Shown here piece by piece: positions 35,029 to 46,650 of a DNA stretch of 64,000 nucleotides. A model generated the notes under the pieces. It saw only the letters and a program-made list of their open reading frames with translations. It was not told where the DNA came from and ran no database searches. Position numbers and translations under genes: made by a program. The stretch's first letter is position 1. Each line of letters opens with the position of its first letter. This DNA is from Adiantum capillus-veneris (taxonomy: Eukaryota > Streptophyta > Polypodiopsida > Polypodiales > Pteridaceae): the NCBI GenBank assembly GCA_014529385.2, contig CM043960.1, positions 24,714,896 to 24,778,895 of the forward strand, read 5' to 3'.

Positions 35029-37570
35029 TTAGATGAATCTATGAGGTCACATGGACAAGCATACATGAAAACCTTTCTACCTTTTATATACACTAAAGTT
35101 CCTAAACTGGTTTGAAAAACCAAATCTTGCTTTGTAATACACATTTGTTTTCTTGTGTGAAGATGTTGTCAATTGAAAATCTTGCAAATGGGGACCCTGT
35201 GGATTCTATTCTCTTTTGTTCAACTATAGTTGGTGGGTAAAAGGAAAGATAAAGGATAGAATTTTACTCATCAACAAACGCAAAAAATTACACTACAATG
35301 GTAAGAAAAGTTTTGAGTTTGCGGAATCATTTTATAAATTTATAAAAGACACTTACTAGATTTCATTGTATATTGACACTACGCAACGAGATATTTTGCA
35401 ATCTATCTTGACATACAAAATAAATGATCCTATTAGAGAACGGTACCTTAGTGCTCAAAAGTTTAAGATGCATTTGAGAAACCAATGGTACATGGGAAAT
35501 TTATTAAAGCAATGCAAAAAGCTAAAGGAAAAATTCATAGTGAACCTTCCTGAGGGCTTTGAAAGTTGGTACTCTCATCAAAAGAGAGAACATTTGGACT
35601 TGGCTTTTCGTGAGCTATGGGGAAAATTGATCACCAGAGAAGCAGATGATAAGATTTTGGAGCTCTTGGAATCCTCTAGGAGGCTTCTTTATAGGTGATG
35701 AATGTTGATTATATGATATTGTATTTGTCTTGTGTAGTTCTAAGGACCTAATTCTTTTTTACTCAAACTTTTTGGTTGTGTCACTCATAAAAATTAGATG
35801 GTTGGTGAAAGTCTTTGATGAGCACTCTTTATAGTTTATGCCAAAAAGGGTGGAGGATTGGAAAGATCTTTAAGGGGGTGACTCTATTTCCGACTTGAAT
35901 GGTTGATAGAGGAGTCAATGACTGGGAGAAAGATCATTGCCCTTGGTGGTGGCTTGATTATCCACTTGGTTTTTATCCAATATTGAAGCAATTTTGTTTA
36001 ATGGTACATCTCTTTTCACTTATTAAATAAGAGGTCATTCAATTAGTAGAGTGTTTAGTTGTCAATCATTATTGTGTTTTGTAGAGCAAACCAATGTTTC
36101 TATAGTGGTAGCCACCATGGATGAGGTTGAATCCACCTCCAATAAAGGGGAATATTCTAAGAAAGAAAACTCCTCTAAAGGTGGAACTTCCACACTCATG
36201 AAAGGGAAGCCAATTCTTGAGCCTTCAGTGGGGTCCTCAATGAAGAAAGGCTTGAGTGCGACATTCCATTGTTTCAAAGAAGTCCCAACAAGCACTCACA
36301 AAGACCTCATTGGAAGTGAACGATGGGTATAAAGTAGAAGGCACTTTTGCTATGCCTAAGAGAATTTTTAACATTTCACACGTATAACCAATGCTTTTCT
36401 CTATGATTTTCAATTAGATGATCCAATTTCAAGGAGTGACACCACAATTCACGCAATATGCATTCATCTATGCAAAATCTCTCATGTTGATGAGTCAAGG
36501 TATGTGTATCAATGGTCCTTTTGTATACCTTTAGCTACATAAATGCTTGCACAAACAATAATTCCAAGGATGATACCACTGTTCCATTTTAGGATTTTTT
36601 AATGTTTGCGGGGGTTAGACATTAATGATTTAACATTGGAGGTGAGGAGAGTCACCTTGTTGCTTCCTTCATGTTTTGTGATTTTCCTAGTGGATATTTT
36701 GTGGAGAGCTTTAATTTTGATGTGTTATGTACTTGTTAACATTGTCTCTTCACATCAATAGTTGCTGTTTTAGCTAGTTTGAACCATTCAAGAGTTCTTT
36801 CTACTGCCACATATTTAGCATCATTGATACTTGCAAAACAATGGTGGTACATTACTCTATGTTCTATTGATAAATTTGGGGTAATAAGTAAGCATGCTGA
36901 AATGGTTGGCTTCAAATACTACCAAACAATAATTTTAATTATACCTCAGGGGTACAAGCATAAGAGCACTAGGAAAAGGGTAGGACTTATAATAAGAAGT
37001 TTGAGAACCCATGGGTTTTCTAGGGTTGCATATTGACCTTTTGTTTTTTAGATGGAGGTTTTACTCTTAGGCATGTTCTACCACAAGGGCAACTTTCCTA
37101 TCTATGATAGAAAGGATGGTGAGACTTTTGAAAAGCATTCATTTGATGCGCGGGGACATTGGTAGAGAGAGAATATGGAACATTTATTGATAAGGGAAAA
37201 TTGGGAGGGATTGCAAAACATACCTTTGAGTTCTTTAAGTACGATTCATAAATTTTAGTTTTTAATAATATGTACATGATGAATACATTGATTTAACTTT
37301 TTTGATATCTTTTACAATTGACTAGTCTTGACATTTTCTAAAGATCACGCTTCAATGATTGACCTATTTGCTGATTTCAGTGAATTGGGAGTTGCTTGTG
37401 CTAAGATTCAATGCCATTGCTTATATTTAGAGAAAGAAACAACGTTTTTTGAGTGTCACTTTAAATGCTATTGAGAGGTTCCACTAGCTTGTACCCCTAT
37501 TATGCAGGAGACAAGAGTCCCCCATTCTACTATTGAGGATCCTGGTCTTAGCAATAATTTGTTTTAGTTC
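33470..37570 (+). pseudogene. Unrecognised multi-exon protein-coding gene (gene A), probably inactive
   Basis: At least nine exons can be drawn with canonical signals: 33470-34007, 34087-34190, 34271-34469, 34579-34703, 35230-35694, 36085-36326, 36418-36499, 36774-36979, 37052-37238, and 37381 to about 37570. Reading phase is preserved over 34190/34271, 34469/34579, 34703/35230, 36326/36418, 36499/36774, 36979/37052 and 37238/37381. Pieces read TLSLQWEDHLGKKFYVWD, NFGQELYLLAIASKESLLKD, KEIVDINDASLSAQEKGALA, NWWVKGKIKDRILLINKRKK and HSRVLSTATYLASLILAKQW. Breaks: the phase of the first intron does not fit, exon 5 to 6 is unresolved, and TAG stops lie at 35357, 37163, 37428 and 37485. I recognise no domain. 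It could be an undescribed plant gene or the transposase of an unfamiliar DNA element. Confidence 0.6.
34991..35024. repeat. (TC)n microsatellite in a gene A intron
   Basis: About 17 CT units within the intron 34704-35229. Confidence 0.95.
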
Positions 37571-38948
37571 CATCTAACTCTTTCCTTACTTTTATTTGTT
37601 TCAATTCATTTTGAAAGCATAATATATTTCCAACTTGTATAAGTGCAATAGGCTTCTATATGATGTACTTGCTCAATGCTTTTATTATGTTTGAATTGCA
37701 ACACTGCTTGCATCTTTAATCACTCACATTGTGGTATCCACCCATTGAAAAAACCTTAAAAATGAGTGAAATTAGTTTATCACTAGATGTAAAAGGATAT
37801 TGTGTTTCTCTCTCCTGTAAAAATCTTTGTGTTAAAATACTTTCAATAAAGGATAGAAAAATTGAGCTTTCTTTCTCTAGCCACACACTACTTAATTTGG
37901 TAGACTCTCTTAAAACTAGGTTTCCCTCTCTTTAAGTTTGGGCTTAAAGAGTGTAAATCAAAATGTTACTAATATTGGGATTAATCCTTATCAGACAAAG
38001 AGAAGAAGCCCTGTAGAGCACTTCTCCAAAAAGCTCGATATTTTTATCAGTTTCTAAAAAAAAACTCTATAGGTTTTCAAAAATCTCTATATGAAAGGCT
38101 TCCTACATAATCAAACTCAGTTATTGCGGGATATCCTCACCCCACAAGATAACCACTATTAAATAGGAGATCACATTGGGTTTACTAACTAGGTATAAAC
38201 CAAAATTCAAGATATGGATTGGGTATTTGTTTGTGAATACACGATATAGTTTGGGACTGACTAACGGCTATAATGAAGTGGGATAGGACACCTCTCCATG
38301 CAATGGGTTGCAAGAGCAAGATGATACATGAAAATAACTTGGGACATAGAGGGTAACTCAATTGGGCTAACCAATTAGGCATTTACTATGCTTGTAATTT
38401 CGAATGGGTATATTTCAAAAAGGTCAAGAAATTTGTGCTAAGTCATATATAAATGAGCCACCCCAAGAAACTTTATATACTATGACTTGCCTTAACATAA
38501 ATGATGTTTGTCTAAGAGGTGGACTCGTCATCCTAGAGGAACAACTTGTAGCTTGTATTCCTTTATGGGGGAAGATCAAAAGATATAAAACCACTTTAAT
38601 TTGAAAAGAATAACTATCAAGAGGGATCCCTCTCTTGCCTCACTCAATGAGGTATGGGGAGATATCTTACAAAGAGAAAAAGAGAGGCCACACTTATTAT
38701 GTTGATTTGTCCACGAGCCAGTGTGGCAATTATTAAGGAAGCTTTCAGAGAGATAAATTTATTGTGTGCACACTGAGATACGACATTAGTTTTGCTCAAG
38801 GGTATTATTGAGAAAGTAGCAAACAATCAAGTCCCTCGAAACGTTTGATGGCTTCACCTACAATAATGTTAAGTGCTACATATTACATTGTAATCTATTC
38901 AAGTAATTTAGTTTTATCTTGAGCATAGATGAACATTTTGAGAGAGTA
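37571..38948. other. No recognisable gene
   Basis: AT-rich, with short open frames only (for example 37729-37935 and 38404-38604), none with domains or splice support. Confidence 0.5.
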
Positions 38949-39150
38949 TGTTGGGTGAGCTTTGTCTCAGTATTGTCCAGTGAGTGTGAACGCTATGTAA
39001 GCTTATATACGGCATTAAAAGCCTCAATGAAACTTTCTTTTCATTTTTGTCCACTCGTGCAACCTTATCTCCTATCTCTCTCATTATCTTTTGCTGCACG
39101 TTCATCCCTGGCCACGATGAAGCTTCGTCTTCACCATCCATAGGAGCATT
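38949..39150 (+). repeat. Copia-type LTR fragment, plus orientation
   Basis: Starts TGTTGGGTGAGCTTTGTCTC and matches, in inverted orientation, 39633 back to about 39430. A TATA-like TTATATACGG lies at about 39003. The right end is not defined because similarity fades after CTTCACCATCCATA. No pol is attached. Confidence 0.65.
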
Positions 39151-39429
39151 CTTCCCACACTGGTTTCAGAGAAATATCTCATAAGAACTCTAATTAGAGT
39201 CATGGAACAACCCTTTGAAGTGTTTTTCTACCTTTTGATTGCACACTAAAATAAATTTCTAAAGTATAATGTGTGAGAAAAATAGTAAAAGAAAAGAGAA
39301 GGAGCGAAACAAGGAATAAAGATAAAGGAGAGAAGTGCATGCATTAGACAGAAGAGACTAAAGAAAAAAAATGTCCAAGAAATGTAGGTAAAGGATTTTA
39401 TTTCACATGGATGCTTGGAAATTCATTTT

Positions 39430-39633
39430 GTAGGGAGAAGACACGTATGGAGGGTGAAGACAAAGCTTCGCCATGGCTAGGGATGAAGGTGCAGTAGAAG
39501 AGAACGAGAGAGATAGGAGTTAAGGTTGTACGAGTGAACACAAATGAAAAGAGAGTTTCATTTAGGATTTTAATGCCTTGTATAAGCTTACATAGCGTTC
39601 ACATTCACTGGACATTAGTGAGACAAAGCTCAC
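39430..39633 (-). repeat. Copia-type LTR fragment, minus orientation, with upstream purine tract
   Basis: On the minus strand a polypurine tract (AAGGGGAGGAT) directly precedes TGTTGGGTGAGC, which makes this a 3' LTR. Its sequence aligns with the plus-oriented LTR 300 bp away. Upstream (about 40000-39640) are several further GGGGAG phrases, as in the spacer between pol and a 3' LTR; the pol itself is not seen. Confidence 0.7.
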
Positions 39634-41932
39634 CCAACAATCCTCCCCTTGAGGTTTGTAGCACTCACACAATAGCCTCCCTTCAAACATAAAAAAGAAT
39701 AGAGGTACACAATTTTGTCTCCCCTTAACACATGGGGTATAGACACACAAACCATCCTTGGAACAAAGTAGGGTATGGAACACAAGATCCCCCAAACACA
39801 AGGTGAGATCACACAAATCCTCCCCTACAACACAATTGTAGGTTGGCAAATAGAGGCCTTCCCTACATACACAAGGATAAGCGCATATGTCTCCCAGACA
39901 CAAGGTGAGACACACATGCTTCCGTACACAAATGAGGATTTTGGAGGCACACAACTTGAGTGCACACAATGGTTAGGTCTTACCTCTACCTGAAGATGCT
40001 AGGGCAGCGTCTAAACCCGCACATAAGTGGGTAGGGAGTACACAAGGGAAGGTCTTACTAATTTTCATACTACAATAATGCAAATCATGGTGTTGATGAC
40101 ATACAAAACCATACTAAATCTATGACATAGAACAAAAAAACAAGCTTTTGAACTATGCATATGTTGATGTTGTGGTAAGTTGAAGCAAACCTTTGATTTT
40201 GGTGCTCGAAACAAACCATTTGAAGAGACACTACTGGCTTTCTTTCCTCAAGAAAGAGTCGACACCTCACTCTGCCTCCACTTTAAGCTTCGATAGAGTT
40301 GGTAACCATTTCTTCAAAATGGAACTCCGACGCTTTTGTTTATTTGCAACTTGCTTTTCATGCATACGATTCTTGTCCATGTAGGACGACATTTTGAGAA
40401 GCCCTTGGCTGGTTCACATGCACCACAAATGGTCTTTTAAGATGCCCCACTTGTCAACTGCCACTACTGTATACTATTTAGAGGCTAAGCGTGCCTAACA
40501 CCAACCTTTGCATTTTGAAATGCTAGCAAAAGTACACATGCAAAAAACACCAATGCCTTGTACTAATGTCGACAAGATCTGCAATAATAATAGCATCTTA
40601 TAACGCTAGTATAATGTAGTAGTGAAGCTTTGTCGCTTACAAGGGAACCAGTGGCTAGCAGTACTAGCAGCGTTTTGATATGCTGCAAAAAATTGCCCAC
40701 TATCACAACTGTGTGCATCACAAAAAGTCCTTTGTTTGTCCATAGCTATTGCTGTCTACGCCTACCTACAAGTACCTTGTAAAATGAAATTAATTTCTCC
40801 TATCACATAGCATGCTACACAAGAGAATGGAAAGATGAAATATGTCTTGTGCTTGGTTAGTAGATGAGGTGATTGAATCGAGTGGCAATCTACATCCTTC
40901 TACCTACCACTTTCGTTTATAAAGTGAGAATTTTATCTTTGCCTAAAAAGGTTTAGCTTTGAGCTTGCATATGAAGGCATATTTCATTCTCCTAAAATGT
41001 TTTAGTTTTGAAGTATAGGATCACTCGAATGTTATTTCATTTGGATCATATTGGACAAAATTGAGTCCAATGCACAATTGTTTTTGTACAAACACATCCC
41101 AAATGAAAGCCAATCGTCTTTGAAAGAAATGTTCTTTTGTGTATAAGTAGTATCTTAATATAACAACAACACACACAGTCACCCCATATGAAGTGAAATT
41201 CATTAGCATTATCTAGCTAATAAGTTTTTTAGTTTGATGTGAGGAAGTATGTGGTTATGAGTTTGGACAAAAACAAAATCTATATAAATGATCTAAAGAT
41301 GAACGAAAGGTCAAAAGCTAATAGAAAATCAAAAGCATACTGCACAACTATATAAGGAAGTTTATCAAATGTATTGTATACTGTTTTGAACTTTTAATTC
41401 TCATTTTATCCTTATTTCTTATGTACATGTATTTCTTTTAAAAACTTTGAGTGCACGAATCGCGATGCTAAACAAGGGAATTTGTTGATTTTTTCCCCTT
41501 TTTTGATTCAAAGGTAGGAATACCCAAAATGTCCATAAAAAAACTCTTGGGACATACACTCTTCCAATAAATATCCATGAAGGGTAAGAGCTATTCATTA
41601 CTTGCAAATTTGAGTATTTTGCTGAGTAACATCCAAAATACACCTTCAAACAAGCTTGTACTTGAAAACTATAGAGAGGATAAAATGACGCATAAAATCA
41701 ACCACACACCCCTAGCCATAAGAAATTGAGGACTCAAAACTGGCTCGTGCTACTTTTCAATTTGCTGTTAGAAACAACACAAACAAGAAACTAAAGTGCT
41801 TCGTTAGCCTGCATGATTGCAAGTGGATAACAAACTGGTTGAATGATACAAGCCTTCAAGGCGATTGCAATGAGAGAGAGAGCTTCTTTTGGTAGTTGCA
41901 TGTGTATGGAAATGAATTGAGAGTAAGGGCTC
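39634..41932. other. LTR-element spacer, then no recognisable gene
   Basis: 39634-40000 (minus) has repeated CACCTTGTGT and GGGGAG phrases upstream of the 3' LTR. From 40000 to 41930 there is AT-rich sequence with no supported exon or repeat. Confidence 0.45.
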
Positions 41933-42009
41933 TATTGTAATTACTATTTTCTTCTCATCGAAGCATTGAACAAGAGTATACATCAATAAACAAGAACATA
42001 GAAGTGAAA

Positions 42010-42051
<42 letters not shown>

Positions 42052-42201
42052 TGCGTGCACTTATTATTTGTTTTCCAGAAATCTTGTTACCCTAAGTGAG
42101 TAGAACTCACTCATACATACAAGATTGTATTTACTATTTTGTTCTCGTGGAAGCACTGAACAAGAGTATACATCCGTAAATAAGAACGTAGAAATGAAAG
42201 C

Positions 42202-42242
<41 letters not shown>

Positions 42243-42437
42243 GAAATGAAATGTTATATTAACGTCTTCAAAAGGCCAAAATGACCTATGAGAGAGAGAG
42301 AGAGAGCTTATTATTTGTTTTGCACAAATCTTGTTACCCTAAGTGAGTATAAGTCACTGAAACGATTTGATGTAGAGAGTATGCAAAAAAATGTTGATGA
42401 ATTAAGAACGGAACTAAGCAAGAGAGAGAGAGAGAGT
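41933..42437. repeat. Tandem duplication of about 190 bp with internal GA/GT microsatellites
   Basis: 41933-42112 and 42124-42360 share the blocks GAACAAGAGTATACATC, AGAACATAGAAGTGAAAGCT and ATCTTGTTACCCTAAGTGAG. In each copy a microsatellite sits at the same place: (GA)n at 42012-42049, and (GT)n-(GA)n at 42202-42240. The second copy also contains an insertion of about 50 bp (42241-42290) before a short GA run. Another GA run lies at 42420-42437. Confidence 0.85.
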
Positions 42438-43442
42438 TGGGAAGACCTTGAAATGTAGCAAGCAATGATTGCTTTACTATGCACTTGAGTTCTCACAAGC
42501 GGAGCACTGCACCCATTGCGTTTGTATTTGTGTAGCCTCTAAGCTGGATACCAGTATACTGCTAGCAAACATTGCAATCGATGTCTCGTCTGGAGCTCGA
42601 GTACAATCAAAAGAGGCACTTGTTTGGATGAAAACTATACCACAAACAAAGCATATGCTTAAAGATCTAAATATAGCTACAACGTTCGAACTCCATTAGT
42701 AGACTATATCGACAATATCAATCCATGATTGTGCGCACGGTAGAAATTTGGCCTTCTTCTCGATTGAAGTGCAATATCTTGCTTTTGATCTGCTGAGGTG
42801 TATCCTACGCTTTCGGTGATGATCCATTCAAGGCTTAAGTCGGACTCAATCTGTATGATTCAATGCATGAGAACCTTGTGATATTTACTTACTAGTCACG
42901 TCCAAGCAACGAACAATGCAAGCGTTTGAAACAACCATGTACCTGGTGCTGGATTGTGCTGTTGTGGGTTTTCGAGCTGGGAAGAGACAAGAGAGAGCTG
43001 ATTTTCCCAATGTCCCTTGCAAAGAATAAGTACGAAGCGTTAAAAAAGTAATAGCACAATGTTGAAGGTTCTGAGAGTAATCTCATTATTTGTATGTGTT
43101 CTTTCATTCTTATGCTATAGAAAAAAATAAGAATGTGCTAGTGTCCTTGCACGAGGGAGTTTGCACAATCCTCCCTAATTTTTATAATACGAGGGAACGT
43201 GCCATTCCCACGGCAGCATGCAATTTTCGGTGTGTTCTTTTTACTGTGCTCTCAGCATTCAAGACTAAAATGTGGCACTTCTTACTCACCGCACACTGTA
43301 ATATGTCACCGTTGCAAATGTAGAGGAGATGAGTCCAAGCTTCTCTTGATCTGTCTGCAATGAAACACGAGAGAGTTAAGATTGTCAGAGGTTTGAATGG
43401 AATGCATGAAGAACAGTGGAATAAAAAGCTGAATTACAATAT
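42438..43442. other. No recognisable gene
   Basis: The plus-strand frame 42469-42699 has no motif. The minus strand of 43107-42892 is open without a domain. Nothing else is supported. Confidence 0.45.
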
Positions 43443-44600
43443 TTAGTGGACTCCAAGAGGCGAAATTTTAGGCAGAAGCTCCTCAAGCAGTTTTTTTGCT
43501 TTCTCAAGCGCACCAAATTCGGCATACATATCGACAAAAGAACTGCCAAGCACAATATCTCTCAACAGCCGCTGGCTAGAAATCTCATCACATTCCAAGC
43601 GATGACATGCAACGAACTGTTGCAAATTGTGACGCTCTGCTGCAATGATGGGAGGATTTGCAGATCATGGAGAACTTTAATAACTCTAATGGGGAATGTC
43701 CCCGCGGCGGAGACTCTTTGATATGAAGCACCTCCCGGGCTGATTTGATGCACCTTTGAATCCTTCTCGATGGGGGATTGCCGATGGCCACGGATGGCTG
43801 GAATGTGCACCCGATGCGAGAGGAATGAAGGACTTAAAATGCAGATCTTGGCGTCGCTGATGATGGATAGTAATCGAGCAATCGATGTTCGCAAGGAAAT
43901 GGCCGAGGGGAAGCCCAATAGGCTAACGAAGCACCAGACTGCAACAGGATGATTGCGAAAGCAGTTACGAGCCGTTCCGTCGACGGGGAATGGGCTGAAA
44001 ACTGAGATCGCTGGCTGATCTGCCTGCAGGCTAAGAGAATAGGCAAATTTGAAGAAAAAACACTAGGCTAATATGCTGAGCATTAGGGCTGATCTGCAGT
44101 AGCCAGCACAATGCGAGCGAGACGGTGAAAAAATGCTGGCTATGCTGATGCAAAAAACGTTGGGTAGCTACTCATTCTAACGCCCCTTCTCTACCTGAAA
44201 ACGCTAGGAGAGCATCCCATTTTTATACCGGCTGAAATCTGCTCCGAAAGTCAATCATGCAAAGATCCACATGGTCATACTCACGGAATTCCTCTGCTGA
44301 TGTATCAGAGAAGGTATCCTGACAAGTTGTTGTCCTTGCATTCTCGAAGAGCACTCCAAGAGACTCTGTATGGCGAGGAGCCCTCACTTCCTTGCCACAA
44401 CCATGCTAGGCATATCCCACAATCCACATACTCCAAGAGACGACATTTCTCACAAAAAGCTCATTAAAAAACTTTTTCTGCTTTTGCATTTGACATACAT
44501 ATCAAGAAAAGCCTTACCAAGAACAACATCTTTCTAACAGGTCATGACTAGCACTCTCATCATGTATTCTCTCAACCATGTCAGGATCTTTCGTAATGGC
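43443..44600 (-). pseudogene. PPR protein fragments
   Basis: PPR proteins bind organelle RNA in chloroplasts or mitochondria through 31-36 residue helical repeats. At 43625-43443 the minus strand reads a typical repeat: DIVLGSSFVDMYAEFGALEK followed by AKKLLEEL. A second trace at about 44590-44350 (MVERIHDESASHDLLER, later VRNVVSW) is split over frames. Between them, 43918-43640 and 44772-44581 are related to each other (LLSIISDAKICILSPSFL versus LLSIIGNAKICILSPSFL); this may be the leader region of a PPR gene that was duplicated. No start, transit peptide or complete repeat series is present. Confidence 0.7.
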
Positions 44601-44816
44601 AGATGCTTTCAAGGTGCCGATCGCCACCGATGGCTGAAATGCGCATCCGATGCAAGAGGAATGAAGGACTCAAAATGCAGATCTTGGCGTTGCCAATGAT
44701 GGACAACAATCGAGCACTCAATGTCGGCATGGAAATGGCCGAGGAGAAGCCCAATGGACTACCGAAGCACATACAGAGTCGCTCAACTACAAATGAAAAA
44801 GATGTTGTGCTTGTTC

Positions 44817-46650
44817 TACAGACTCTATGCTACTGAAAAATGCTTTCGCCATGTCGACGAGGTAGGCTTTTCTTCATGGCTCTTTGCTTTCATGTGAACA
44901 GGTATGAGGTGCCAGCACAACAGCTAGCTGGGTGTTGCCACTTCCAACACCATAGATGGGTGTTGCCACTCCCAACACCAGAGATCAGAGGATGAGTCGA
45001 AGGCAGTAGGGTCCGCGTTTGATGGTTCGATTAAAGCTCTGCACGAGCAAGTACTTTTAACTTTTGTCTCCATTGCTTTCTCTTATATGACTTCATATGT
45101 GAGTAGAAGCTGCTAATTAACCTCCTAATAAGTTACTTAAGCGTAGAGTAAATGCGAGATATTTTGGAGCACAGAAGAAAAGCATGGAAAGAGAAGGGTA
45201 ATTTGTAGACCCACATCCAGCAATGCTTGTTACTTCCTACAGTACTAACTAGAAAGAAGTCGCAGCCTCTTGTAGCAATTACTCCTGTGAGTATGTGTGC
45301 GCGGAAATTATAATGTGATGCGATGAGTTTTGGTGATTCGACTACAGATCAGAACAATTGATCATCAATTGAAATTTGATATCTTCTGCTTCAGTAGCAC
45401 TAGTAGAACATACCTCTACCATGGGTTGATCGCACGAAATATCTGAGCTTAGGGAGTGCTCATCACGTCGGCAAGCATCCGAAGTACTCTCCAGCTTGAT
45501 GATTTGCGAAATATTACGAGGGTTTGAAAGATCTTCGATACTCCTTTCCGATTCTGTCCGGCTTGCTGCTACGTTGGCATACTACGCAGAATAGAACTGG
45601 TGTGAATCTTGAGAATTAGGCATGGGACCTGCTGTATATCATTTCCATGAACATTGAAGGATGGCCAAGGGCACAGGGTTAATGAATCTGCATGAGCTAT
45701 ACTTGGAGCGGCATAATGCTGGTCATAACTAGTTGCGCGTGCAGAAACGAGCTGAGTAAGGTAGTTGAAGCTGGACATACTGTTCAACTAGCCATTGGGT
45801 CTTGTTGCACACAAAGCTGCTATGATTGCTACGCAGGGAAGGCGCAGAGGCTTCACTGCAAAAGAAGGTCGATTCCAATATGCCGATGAGGCAAACGGTG
45901 ACATTGTCGACCTTCTACTGCTGGAATGAATAGAGAGGAGCTTGGCCTACAGACTCTATGCTATTGAAGAATGCTCTCACCATGTCGATAAGGTAGGCTT
46001 TTCTTCATGGCTCTTTGCTTTCATGTGAACAGGTATAAGGTGCCAGTACAACAGCTAGCTAGGCGTTTCCACTTCCAACACCATAGATGGATGTTGCCAC
46101 TCCCAGCAACATAGATCAGAGGATGAGTTGAAGGCAGTAGGGTCCGCGTTTGATGGTTCCATTAAAGCTCTGCGCGACCAAGTACTTTTAACTTTTTTCC
46201 CCATTGCTTTCTCTTATATGACTTCATATGTGAGTAGAAGCTGCTAATTAACCTCCTAATAAGTTGCTTAAGCGTAGGGTAAGTACAGATGAAAAGCATG
46301 GAAAGAGAAGGGTAATCTGTAGACCCACATCCAGAAATGCTTTTTACTTCCTGCAGTACTAGCTAGAAAGAAGTCGCAGCCTCCTGTAGCAATTACTCCT
46401 GTGAGTATGTGTGTGTGGAAATTATAACGTGCTGCAATGATGGCTTTGGCTGAATGGAGGCTGAGTAAGGTAGTTGAAGCTGGACATACTGTTCAACTAG
46501 CCACTGGGTCTTGTTGCACACAAAGCTGCTATGATTGCTATGCGGGGAAGGCGCATAGGCTTCACTGCAAAAGAAAGTCGATTCCAATATGCCGATGAGG
46601 CAAACAGTGATATTGTCGACCTTCTACTGCTGGAATGAATAGGGAGGAGC
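44817..46650. repeat. Imperfect tandem duplication A-x-B-A'-B'
   Basis: Block A (44817 to about 45330) recurs as A' (45948 to about 46440), an offset of 1131 bp, with shared phrases such as GTAGGCTTTTCTTCATGGCT. Block B (about 45750-45945) recurs as B' (46460-46650), an offset of about 710 bp. About 420 bp (45331-45750) between A and B in the first copy is absent from the second. Small indels also separate A and A'. Confidence 0.9.
45414..45800 (-). other. Exon-like segment, not recognised
   Basis: Minus-strand coding-like sequence runs from about 45800 (SFNYLTQLVSARATSYDQHY, APSIAHADSLTLCPWPSF) through a frame change to SRTESERSIEDLSNPRN, ISQIIKLESTSDACRRDEHS and ISCDQPMVE, ending at a GTATGT donor (45413-45408). 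One TAG interrupts it. Ser-rich composition suggests a regulatory protein, but no domain is visible. Part of it lies in the segment present only in the first copy of the 1.1-kb duplication. Confidence 0.35.
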
